Source: Nostocoides_A vanveenii | Lineage (GTDB): Bacteria; Actinomycetota; Actinomycetes; Actinomycetales; Dermatophilaceae | Direction: 5' to 3' | Length of the DNA: 64,000 nucleotides | Assembly (NCBI RefSeq): GCF_039531165.1 | Contig: NZ_BAAAPN010000047.1 | Location: forward strand, 1 to 64,000 | Shown: positions 35,365 to 42,422 of the stretch, one piece after another | How positions within the stretch are numbered: position 1 is the stretch's first letter | How the letters are laid out: every line of letters starts with the position of its first letter | Translations under genes and position numbers: made by a program | Notes under the pieces: model-generated | What the model was told of the DNA's origin: nothing | The model's database searches: none | Seen by the model: only the letters and a program-made list of their open reading frames with translations

Positions 35365-36054
35365 ATGAGCTCAACAGCTCGCAGCAACCGCCTCACCCAG
35401 GTCGTCGTCGAGGCGATCGTGGCCCTGGCCGTCGTCATGGCCGCACTCACCGGACTCGGCTACCTGATCGGGCCGTACGGCGCCGGCCTGGTCCACGGCA
35501 AACCCAGCTGGCCACTGATCGGCCCGGGACAGTACGCGATGACCGTCGAGACCGAACTCGACACCGACGTGACGATCACGGGCGCACCGACGACCACCGA
35601 AACCACGTCCGGAACGGTCGACGCGGCCACCGGCCAGCGGCCCGCAGCCGTCGGACGACCCATCACCGCGACCGTCGAGTTCGACGGGCCGACCGCTGGT
35701 CAGCGCTGGGCCTGGGCGATCTGGCAGGCGGCCGGCCCCCTGCTCTCGGCCTTCGGTCTCGGCATCGTCCTGGTCATGCTCCGGTCGGCCCGAAGGGAGG
35801 ACCCCTTCGACAAGGCGAATCTGCGCCGGCTGCAGGCCCTGACCTTCCTCGTGCTCGTCGGTGGCACGCTCGTTTCCTGGGGCGGGGCCTTCGTGCGGCG
35901 CTGGCTGCTGGACAACTCCGCGGTCGCCGACATCGTGCCGTTGGACTTCCATTTCAGCTTTCTGCCGATCATCGGTGGCGTGCTGCTGGCGATGTTGACG
36001 GAGGTCTGGCGGCGGGGCGTGGCGATGCGCACTGAGCTCGAGGGCCTGATCTGA
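35365..36054 (+). CDS. DUF2975 membrane protein
   Basis: A 229-residue membrane protein with four predicted helices: about 14-38, then an extracellular loop of some 85 residues rich in Thr, then helices near 120-140, 165-185 and 195-215. The DUF2975 pattern includes RREDPFDKANLRRLQ between helices 2 and 3. The ATG is chosen because AAGGAG ends 5 bp before it; a GTG 6 bp earlier overlaps that site. In Firmicutes and actinobacteria such proteins are paired with a small YozG-like repressor, as here. The function is unknown; a sensor or small-molecule transporter is possible. Confidence 0.85.
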   Translation: MSSTARSNRLTQVVVEAIVALAVVMAALTGLGYLIGPYGAGLVHGKPSWPLIGPGQYAMTVETELDTDVTITGAPTTTETTSGTVDAATGQRPAAVGRPITATVEFDGPTAGQRWAWAIWQAAGPLLSAFGLGIVLVMLRSARREDPFDKANLRRLQALTFLVLVGGTLVSWGGAFVRRWLLDNSAVADIVPLDFHFSFLPIIGGVLLAMLTEVWRRGVAMRTELEGLI

Positions 36055-36055
36055 G

Positions 36056-36280
36056 ATGCCTCCCGAGGACGAAGGCCGCATCCTGTGCCATCTCGATCAG
36101 CTGCTGGCCGATCGCGAGATGACGCTGACCGAGTTGTCGAAGCGCGTCGACATGACGCTGGCCAATCTCTCGATCCTGAAGAACAACCGCGCCAAGGCGA
36201 TCCGCTTCTCGACGCTGACGGCCATTTGCGATGCCCTGCACTGCACGCCCGGTGACCTGCTCACCGTGATCGCGCCCTGA
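36056..36280 (+). CDS. XRE-family regulator (YozG-like)
   Basis: A 74-residue protein that is nearly all helix-turn-helix: MTLTELSKRVDMTLANLSIL then KAIRFSTLTAICDALHCTPGDLL, the HTH_26/YozG pattern. It starts one base after the DUF2975 stop. It is the natural candidate for autoregulating the pair through the ATCGAC/GTCGAT repeats 700 bp upstream. Its stop is only 7 bp from the stop of the convergent Fic-like gene. Confidence 0.9.
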   Translation: MPPEDEGRILCHLDQLLADREMTLTELSKRVDMTLANLSILKNNRAKAIRFSTLTAICDALHCTPGDLLTVIAP

Positions 36281-36287
36281 GGGCGAG

Positions 36288-37121
36288 TCAGGTCAGGCGG
36301 CCGGCGAGAACGGCGTCCGCGATCCGCCGCCCTTCGCCGGCGCCGGCGACCACCGCATCCGCGCAGTGGTCCAGCCACAGCAGCAGGCCGTCCAAACGCC
36401 CCAGCCCGTATGCCTGCAGCCCCCCCTGGTAGGCCACCGATCCCTTCGCTCCGTGCCCGGCCTCGGGGACGACCACCCCGGTCGGGTCCAGGCCGGTGGC
36501 GCGCAGCAGCGTCCGGTCCAGCGCGCGGGCGACCAGCCCGTTGCCGCGCTCGAAGGGTCGGACGTGGGCGATCTCGGCGTGGGCGAGGGCCAGCTTGAGC
36601 AGGGCCGGGGCGTCGGAGGTGAGGATGTGATCGAGCTGGGCCAGGCGCTCGGCGATCGCTTCGGGTCCGGGCGCCGGGCCGAGGTCGGCAAACTCCGGGC
36701 TGGTGGGGCTGGTGCGGGGGCGGCCGAGTTGGTCCGGTGCGACCAACTCGGCCGCTGCCGCGAGGTGGAGTCGGGCGAGCGTTTGCCGGGGGCTGGTCAG
36801 GGCCGTCGCGGCCAGGGCCTCGGTCTCGGCGGTGGCGGCCATCGCGCCGTGGATGATGCGCTCGGTCGGATCGGGGTCGGTGGCGCGCGCCCGGGCACCG
36901 CGCATGAGGTCTCGCACGATGTCGACCGTGCTCCGGGCCCCGTCGAGCTCGGCGCTCGCCCAGGCGCCGCGAATACGGGACTCGGCGGCGGCTTCGGGAA
37001 TGCGGCGGCGCAGCGCCTGATGCCAGCGCAACTCGGTGCAGGCCGCGCGGGAGCGCTCGCTGGCCGCCTGTACGCGAGGGTGCTCCGTCAGGGCGCGCAG
37101 GGCGGTATTCGGGTCGGACAC
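36288..37121 (-). CDS. Fic/Doc-family protein with degenerate motif
   Basis: A 277-residue protein with a Fic fold in its second half. The core reads HVRPFERGNGLVAR near residue 205, against the canonical HPFx(D/E)GNGRxxR: the catalytic histidine, GNG and last arginine remain, but the acidic Mg2+ ligand is Arg and the first motif arginine is Leu. The N-terminal region (ASAELDGARSTVDIVRDL) resembles the helix that carries the inhibitory SxxxE/G motif in Fic proteins. AMP transfer may therefore be lost or changed. The GTG start follows AGGGTGG by 5 bp. It is divergent from tadZ. Confidence 0.78.
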   Translation of the reverse strand: MSDPNTALRALTEHPRVQAASERSRAACTELRWHQALRRRIPEAAAESRIRGAWASAELDGARSTVDIVRDLMRGARARATDPDPTERIIHGAMAATAETEALAATALTSPRQTLARLHLAAAAELVAPDQLGRPRTSPTSPEFADLGPAPGPEAIAERLAQLDHILTSDAPALLKLALAHAEIAHVRPFERGNGLVARALDRTLLRATGLDPTGVVVPEAGHGAKGSVAYQGGLQAYGLGRLDGLLLWLDHCADAVVAGAGEGRRIADAVLAGRLT

Positions 37122-37200
37122 GGGGGCCACCCTACGAGTTATCCACAGGCCCGCCGGCATCGGGTGGCCGGGATCACCATCGTGGGCAAGGCTGATCGGC

Positions 37201-37950
37201 ATGACGATTCTCGGCGTGGCCGGCGCTTCCGGCGGAGTGGGGACATCCACCCTGTCGGTGGCTCTCGGGGTGGTCGCGGCCCGGCGCGGGCTCGCCTCCT
37301 GTGCCGTTGACGGGGACTTTGCGGGGGGTGGATTGCAGGTCACGGCCGGTGTCGAGCATCTGCCCGGTCATCGGTGGGGGCACCTGAACGAGGTCGAGGG
37401 CCGGGTCGATGGAGCGCGCTTGCTGGAGCGTCTCCCTGCGGCGGGCGACGGGTGCCCGGTGCTGTCGGCCGGGCGAATGAGCCATGTGCTGGATGCGCTT
37501 GTCCCGGAACGGATTCCCGAGCCCGTTGTGCGTGACGTGCTCGCCGGTCTCGACGACGCCTGCGATCTCGTGGTGGTCGATTGGGGCCGGTCCGCGCCCG
37601 CTCCCGGCGCAGTCGGGTTGTTGGTCGTCGGGCTGAGCGCTCGCGGGCTGGCCGATGCCGAGGCCTGGCTGGGCACGCACGGCAGCGACAACCTCGCCGG
37701 CATCATCGCCCGGGCCCCCAAGGTCGACGACCGGCTCGCCGTGGCGACAGGGGAGCGACTGGGACTGCCCTTGCTTGGTGTCCTCGAGGACGACCGTTCG
37801 GTGCGGGCCGCCGAGCGGCGGGGGACCGCACCCGGGTCGGTGCGGCGCGGGCCGTTGCGGAGGTTGGCTGAGCGGCTGGTGACGGTGGCGGCGACGACGG
37901 AACCGAGCAGGCATACGGCTCGGGCAGGACGCGGCCGTGCGCTTCGGTGA
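37201..37950 (+). CDS. TadZ/CpaE-like protein of the pilus cluster
   Basis: A 249-residue ParA/MinD-like ATPase matching the helicase/secretion-neighbourhood CpaE-like family (TIGR03815, Rv3660c type). The P-loop reads GASGGVGTSTLSVALG near residue 8: the signature lysines of true ParA proteins are replaced, as is common in TadZ. It lacks the N-terminal receiver-like domain of full-length CpaE. TadZ places the Tad secretion machine at the cell pole or septum. It overlaps tadA by 14 bp. Confidence 0.87.
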   Translation: MTILGVAGASGGVGTSTLSVALGVVAARRGLASCAVDGDFAGGGLQVTAGVEHLPGHRWGHLNEVEGRVDGARLLERLPAAGDGCPVLSAGRMSHVLDALVPERIPEPVVRDVLAGLDDACDLVVVDWGRSAPAPGAVGLLVVGLSARGLADAEAWLGTHGSDNLAGIIARAPKVDDRLAVATGERLGLPLLGVLEDDRSVRAAERRGTAPGSVRRGPLRRLAERLVTVAATTEPSRHTARAGRGRALR

Positions 37951-38962
37951 GGGGATCGAGGAGGCGATCCGGTCCGGGCGGGTGCCGGACAGCCAGAGCA
38001 TTGCCGCCGTGGTGGACGCGTCCGCCGAGCGACTAGGCGCGCGCGGGGTGTGGCGCTCCGAGCGTCGGCTGACCGAGCAGCTCGCCGGTCTCGGGCCGCT
38101 CGCCCCCGTGGCCGCCGAACCGGGCGTGACCGACATCCTCGTCAACGGCGACGGGCTGACCTGGCTGGACCGTGGGCGAGGCCTGGAGCGGGTGCCTGAG
38201 CGGGACTTCGCGAACCCGGAGGAGGTGCGCCGGTTCGCCGTGCGGCTCGCGGGTTTGGCCGGGCGCCGCTTGGACGACTCCATGCCCTGGGTCGACGGCC
38301 TGTTGCCCGGGGCCATCCGGCTGCACGCGATCCTGCCCCCGCTGGCCAGCGACGGGACGACGGTGAGCCTGCGGTTGTTGCGGCGCAGCACCGTTCGGCT
38401 CGAGGACCTCGAGCGCGTGGGGATGTGTTCGCCCGCGCAAAGCGAGCGCTTGCGCCGCATGGTCGCCGAGCGTGAGGCCTTCGTCGTGACGGGCGGCACG
38501 GGAGCCGGCAAGACGACGCTGCTGGCCGCGCTGCTCGGTGAGGTCGAGAAATCGGAGCGGATCCTGGTGGTCGAGGACGTCCTGGAGATGCCCTTGCATG
38601 CCGGGCATGTCGTGCGCCTGCAGGCCCGCCCGGCGAACGTCGAGGGGCAGGGGCTGGTCACGCTGGTCGACCTCGTGCGCCAAGCGCTGCGGATGCGCCC
38701 CGACCGGCTGGTGGTCGGCGAGGTGCGCGGTGCTGAGGTCCGGGAGTTGCTGCTGGCACTGAACACCGGCCACGAGGGCGGCTGCTGCACGCTGCACGCC
38801 AACCGGCCCGCGGACGTGCCCGCCCGGTTGGAAGCGCTCGGCGCCCTTGCCGGTATGTCGCCCGCCGCCGTCCGTGCTCAAGTCGCCACCGCGATCAAGA
38901 CCGTCGTGCACGTTGCCCGGACCCCAGCCGGCCGAATGGTCACCGCCGTCGAGGAGCTCTAG
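37937..38962 (+). CDS. tadA: TadA-type secretion ATPase
   Basis: A 341-residue type II/IV secretion ATPase (helicase/secretion-neighbourhood ATPase, TIGR03819). The Walker A is TGGTGAGKTTLLAALLG, the Asp box follows in LVVEDVLEMPL, and RPDRLVVGEVRGAEVRELL holds Walker B. A C-terminal NTGHEGGCCTLHANRP carries the His box. It powers assembly of Flp/Tad pilins. The GTG start overlaps tadZ by 14 bp. Its length is short for TadA because the N-terminal FHA-like or extended region is absent. Confidence 0.93.
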   Translation: MRFGEGIEEAIRSGRVPDSQSIAAVVDASAERLGARGVWRSERRLTEQLAGLGPLAPVAAEPGVTDILVNGDGLTWLDRGRGLERVPERDFANPEEVRRFAVRLAGLAGRRLDDSMPWVDGLLPGAIRLHAILPPLASDGTTVSLRLLRRSTVRLEDLERVGMCSPAQSERLRRMVAEREAFVVTGGTGAGKTTLLAALLGEVEKSERILVVEDVLEMPLHAGHVVRLQARPANVEGQGLVTLVDLVRQALRMRPDRLVVGEVRGAEVRELLLALNTGHEGGCCTLHANRPADVPARLEALGALAGMSPAAVRAQVATAIKTVVHVARTPAGRMVTAVEEL

Positions 38963-38965
38963 ACG

Positions 38966-40093
38966 ATGTCGCGCGTCGGGGCGATCTTCCTGCTGCTGCT
39001 GGCCGTGATCTTCGCGGCGGTGCTCTGGCCGCGCAGGCCGTCGAGCCGGCGCGGGCCCCTGGCGCGGGCGGACTCCGAGGAGGCGGTGGCGCGGGCACTG
39101 GAGTCGGTGGCCATGTGCCTCCAGGCCGGGCTGACCCCGCTGCAGGCGATTGAGACAGTGATCGAGGCGGCAGGCGCAAGCCCGGGCGCCGGGGACGCCC
39201 ATCCGCAGTTGAGCGCGGTGCTGGTGGAGGTGCGCCGCGCGCTGTCGCGAGGTGAGCCGGCCGGGAAGGTGTGGGTGCGGCATACGCGGCAGTTGCCGGT
39301 TCTGCGGTTGGTCGCGGGCGCGTGGTCGCTGACCGAGGCCAGTGGGTCGGCGCTGCGCCCGGCGATGACCTGGTCGGTGGCGCAGGTCCGGGCCAAACGG
39401 TCGGCCAAGGAGCGGCTCGACGCGGTCACGGCCGGCGCGAAGTCCTCGATGGGGCTGATGCTGCTCCTGCCGCTGTCCGGGCTGCCGATCGGGGCGTTGG
39501 TCGGGGTCACTCCGCGGGAGCTCTACGGTTCGCTGGCCGCGGCCATCTCCTGTGTGCTCGGCGTCTGCTTCGCCGGCGGCGGTCTGATCCTGGCGCGCGG
39601 CATGTTGCGGCGCGCGGTGCGACCGCGCGCGCTCGCGCGAGCCGCCGGCGACGGGTCGGCGACCTATGACGACGTCGCCGACGCGGCGATGTTGGTGACC
39701 TTGTCGCTGCGCTCGGGTGCGGGGGTTGTCGAGGCTCTCGCCGCCGTGGCGGATGTGAGCATCGCGCGCGTCCGGACCGAGCTGCGGCGCGTCGTGGCCG
39801 CCTACCGCTGGGGCCGCTCGCACCGCGACGCCTGGTCCTATGCCGACCCCGCCTGGCAACCGCTGGCCTCGGCACTTGGGCTGGCCCTGGAGCACGGGGC
39901 CGCCCCGGCCGAGGCGGTGGCGGCTGCGGGGGAGCGCTTGGCTGCGTCCGAGGGCGCCCGCCTCGAAGCCGCCGCCGGCCGCGCAGGGACCTTTCTGCTG
40001 GTCCCGCTGGCGGTGATGTTCTTGCCGTCCTTCGCGCTGACGACGATGATCCCGCTGACGATGGCGCTCGTGCCCCGGGGCGCGAGCGGCTGA
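38966..40093 (+). CDS. Fused TadB-TadC pilus platform protein
   Basis: A 375-residue protein with two GspF-type domains in tandem. The first (about 40-200) has the SVAMCLQAGLTPLQAIETV helix and ends with a membrane helix pair near SSMGLMLLLPLSGLPIGAL; the second (about 225-370) repeats the pattern with AAMLVTLSLRSGAGVVEALA and GTFLLVPLAVMFLPSFAL. Elsewhere these are the separate genes tadB and tadC (Rv3658c and Rv3657c, by memory). The fusion would give a fixed 1:1 platform under the TadA ATPase. It starts 3 bp after the tadA stop. Confidence 0.85.
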   Translation: MSRVGAIFLLLLAVIFAAVLWPRRPSSRRGPLARADSEEAVARALESVAMCLQAGLTPLQAIETVIEAAGASPGAGDAHPQLSAVLVEVRRALSRGEPAGKVWVRHTRQLPVLRLVAGAWSLTEASGSALRPAMTWSVAQVRAKRSAKERLDAVTAGAKSSMGLMLLLPLSGLPIGALVGVTPRELYGSLAAAISCVLGVCFAGGGLILARGMLRRAVRPRALARAAGDGSATYDDVADAAMLVTLSLRSGAGVVEALAAVADVSIARVRTELRRVVAAYRWGRSHRDAWSYADPAWQPLASALGLALEHGAAPAEAVAAAGERLAASEGARLEAAAGRAGTFLLVPLAVMFLPSFALTTMIPLTMALVPRGASG

Positions 40094-40266
40094 CCTCGTC
40101 GCGACGCCGGTTGACCCGACGGCCCTCGCTCGCCCTCGCGCCGTCGAGCGGCTCCGGGCGGGCCTTGACCTCCCAGTGCTGGGGAATTGGCTATTTGCGT
40201 GTCAGGGTCAATGTCGGTCGGTCGAGAGTGCTATTTCAGTCCTATCTCTGACGCAGCAGACTGTAC

Positions 40267-40355
40267 GGGCGAGTGCCCGGTCAAACGCCGCGCGGGCAGG
40301 CGACCCAGCCCCTGATCCCCTCGCACGCCGCGCGGGCGAGTGCCTGGTCAAGCGC
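40267..40355. repeat. Imperfect 22-bp direct repeat in tad spacer
   Basis: GGGCGAGTGCCCGGTCAAAC plus GC (40267-40288) recurs at 40334-40355 with two changes, and a second 13-bp unit ACGCCGCGCGGGC recurs at 40285 and 40325. The 447-bp stretch 40094-40540 that holds them has no convincing gene. It must carry the promoter of the pilin genes; TTGACC at 40165 is a possible -35 box but no good -10 follows. Confidence 0.55.
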
Positions 40356-40540
40356 TTCGAGGACGGCCGACGCACGTCCGCCCGGCGGTTGTGTTTCGTG
40401 ACGGTCCGTCCACAGGCGTTTCGGCCAAAATCCCTTGATCCACAGGGTTTTTCGCCGACCTTTCGCCGCGGTCCCGGTTCGGACAGATTGGTCCTGTGAC
40501 CGGCGCTGGGCCGGTCCGACACACCAAGGGGTTGATCCGT

Positions 40541-40756
40541 ATGACAAACAAACTCGCCGCCCGGTATGTGGTGGCCAAGGCGCATCTGGCCGACGAGGCG
40601 CACCGCAAGGCCGAGGCCGGCATGGCCACGGCCGAGTGGGCTCTGGTGACGCTCTGCGTCTGCGCCTTCGCCGTGGTCGCGCTGGCCTTCCTCAACAGCA
40701 CCGGGGCCGGCCTGATCGGCAAGATCCTGACCAAGGCCTTCGGGATGGGCGGCTAG
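40541..40756 (+). CDS. Flp-like pilin, DUF4244 family
   Basis: A 71-residue small pilin-like protein. After a basic leader it has the EAGMATAEWALVTLCVCAF block: a prepilin-type cleavage site followed by the hydrophobic spine, as in Flp and DUF4244 (Rv3656c type). The mature part would be about 40 residues, ending in an amphipathic GKILTKAFGMGG tail. The ATG follows AAGGGG at 9 bp. It is likely the major fibre subunit of the Tad pilus and opens the second half of the cluster. Confidence 0.85.
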   Translation: MTNKLAARYVVAKAHLADEAHRKAEAGMATAEWALVTLCVCAFAVVALAFLNSTGAGLIGKILTKAFGMGG

Positions 40757-40758
40757 GG

Positions 40759-41187
40759 ATGACCGGATCCTGGCCTCGCGGGCGCGTGCGACGACACGGT
40801 CGTCGTGACGTGCCGGGTGGGGGCTCCCGGCTGCGGCCGCGCGCGGCCCGCGAGGCCGGGATCGTCACCCTTGAACTCGCCCTGGGCATGGTCAGTTTCG
40901 CCCTTCTTCTGCTGCTGAGCATCACGGCGATCGCCACCGGAGTCGATCATGTCCAGTGCTCCGAGGCCAGCCGGGTGGGTGCTCGGCTGGCCGCTCGGTC
41001 TGAGCCGCTCAACGCGATCGTCAGCGGCGCGCTTGCGGTTGCACCGGACGGCTCGCGGGTCTCCGTCCAGGCCGACGGCACCACCGTGACGGTGACCGTC
41101 CGCGCGCCGGCCCGCGCACCCTTCGCCGAACTCGGCTGGGATGTTGCTGCCGTTGGCCGGTCCGTTGCACCCATGGAGGACCGATGA
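40759..41187 (+). CDS. TadE-like pseudopilin
   Basis: A 142-residue TadE-family minor pilin. A strongly basic leader ends at EAGIVTLELALGMVSFALLL, the cleavage site and hydrophobic spine. The mature portion has a conserved cysteine (HVQCSEASRVGARLAARSE) and a beta-rich C terminus with TVTVTVRAP. It starts 2 bp after the Flp gene and overlaps the next gene by 4 bp (ATGA). Rv3655c holds this position in mycobacteria. Confidence 0.83.
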   Translation: MTGSWPRGRVRRHGRRDVPGGGSRLRPRAAREAGIVTLELALGMVSFALLLLLSITAIATGVDHVQCSEASRVGARLAARSEPLNAIVSGALAVAPDGSRVSVQADGTTVTVTVRAPARAPFAELGWDVAAVGRSVAPMEDR

Positions 41188-41849
41188 CCCGGACGATGAG
41201 GCTCACCTTGGGTGCGACGGCAGTCCACATCACAGCGTCAACAGTCCACATCACAGCGTCAACAGGCCACAACACAGCGTCAACAGGCCACAACACAGCG
41301 TCAACAGGCCACAACACAGCGTCAATCAGAATCCCAGCGTCGACCCAAGCCACACCGTCGACCCGAATCACGGCGTCGGAGGGACGCTCAACTCTCGCCC
41401 GACAGGGGAAACGGATCGCGACGCTGCGGCTCTCTCGTCAGGAACCGAGGTCGGTCGGACATGGCCAGCCGGCTGCTACGGCCGGCCGAAGCCGCGCCGA
41501 GGCGGGGACGGGCACGGTCCTGACCGTCGTGCTTGTCGGTGCTTTGCTGATCCTGCTGCCTCTGGCGCTGGCTGTCGTCACGGCAGTCCAGGCCAATCAA
41601 CGCGCCCGCGCCGCGGCCGATCTCGGGGCGATCGCGGCCGCGGGCAGCTTCATCCACGGCGTGGACGCCACCCGCAGTTGCGCCCGAGGCGCGGACCTGG
41701 TGACCCGGAACCGCGCCTCGCCGGCGGGTTGCCTGATCCTGCCCGACGGACGGACCACCGTCACGGCCCATGTCGCAGTGGACCTGCCGATCCTCGGTCA
41801 CCGGATCGCGAGTGCCAGTTCGCGCGCCGGGCCCATCCTTGCCGACTGA
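41184..41849 (+). CDS. TadE-like protein with N-terminal heptapeptide repeats
   Basis: A 221-residue member of the helicase/secretion-neighbourhood TadE-like family (TIGR03816, Rv3654c type). The conserved part starts near residue 105 with RAEAGTGTVLTVVLVGALLIL, the pseudopilin leader and spine, then VQANQRARAAADLGAIAAAG and a beta-rich tail with two cysteines. The first 100 residues are unusual: five 7-residue repeats (VHITAST/GHNTAST) then degenerate Thr/Ser-rich sequence. All plausible in-frame starts are at the extreme 5' end, so the repeats seem to be translated. The ATG overlaps the tadE stop. Confidence 0.8.
   Translation: MTRTMRLTLGATAVHITASTVHITASTGHNTASTGHNTASTGHNTASIRIPASTQATPSTRITASEGRSTLARQGKRIATLRLSRQEPRSVGHGQPAATAGRSRAEAGTGTVLTVVLVGALLILLPLALAVVTAVQANQRARAAADLGAIAAAGSFIHGVDATRSCARGADLVTRNRASPAGCLILPDGRTTVTAHVAVDLPILGHRIASASSRAGPILAD
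41223..41327 (+). repeat. Five tandem 21-bp in-frame repeats
   Basis: Units of 21 bp at 41223, 41244, 41265, 41286 and 41307. The first two begin GTCCACATCACAGCG, the last three GGCCACAACACAGCG, and the last ends imperfectly. They encode VHITAST or GHNTAST, are much richer in A and T than the surroundings, and can change copy number without breaking the frame. Confidence 0.93.
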
Positions 41850-41885
41850 CTCGGTTCGCTCGCTGGCCGACCGTGCACGGAGGGG

Positions 41886-42311
41886 TCAACTGCGCGGCGG
41901 GGGCGGCGGGGGAGGGGTGCCGGTGCCGCCGTCGGTTGTCTTCCAGCCGACGGTCGAGTCGTCGACCGGCCCGGTGAAGGTGCGCGGCGCGTTCCGTTCG
42001 GTCTCCAGGCGCCGGGCGGCGGCCTCCTCAGCGACCTTGCGGTTTTCTTGGGCCTCACGTTCGAGACTCTTGCGCTCCTTGCGCTGGCGCGACTTGCGGC
42101 CGATGCCGGCGCGAATCAGGCCATAACCGATGGCCAGCGCCAGGGCCAAACCGAACCCGATCGCCAATAGCGCCAGGGGAGAGAAGCCGATGGTGACGCC
42201 GAGGGCGCTCAGGTCACTGACCGGAGGGCTCGCCATGTCGCTCAGGGCCAGATAGATCCAGGTGCCGACCCCGGCAACCGCCAGAAGGAGAAGCAAACCG
42301 AAGATGATCAT
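41886..42311 (-). CDS. Two-helix membrane protein with coiled tail
   Basis: A 141-residue protein. Helices at about 3-25 (IIFGLLLLLAVAGVGTWIYL) and 45-68 are followed by a strongly charged segment rich in Arg, Lys and Glu (SRQRKERKSLEREAQENRKV), likely a coiled coil, and a polyproline end. The ATG is set by AAGGAG 10 bp upstream; a longer ATG start 21 bp earlier lacks one. I do not recognise a family. It stands between the convergent TadE-like gene and the helicase and is on the helicase strand. Confidence 0.72.
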   Translation of the reverse strand: MIIFGLLLLLAVAGVGTWIYLALSDMASPPVSDLSALGVTIGFSPLALLAIGFGLALALAIGYGLIRAGIGRKSRQRKERKSLEREAQENRKVAEEAAARRLETERNAPRTFTGPVDDSTVGWKTTDGGTGTPPPPPPPRS

Positions 42312-42422
42312 GGGTAACAGACTCCTTGACATTCAGCGGGCGCCGGCCACGGTCCCTGGCCGCGCGGTCCGGCGGGCCGACATCTACCGTAACCCGCCTT
42401 CGCGCGCCGGACCGGGGAAAGC

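Noticed and set aside
41223..41327. Possible CRISPR array
   Set aside because: The units are directly adjacent without spacers, of 21 bp, and in frame within a pilus gene; there are no cas genes in the window.
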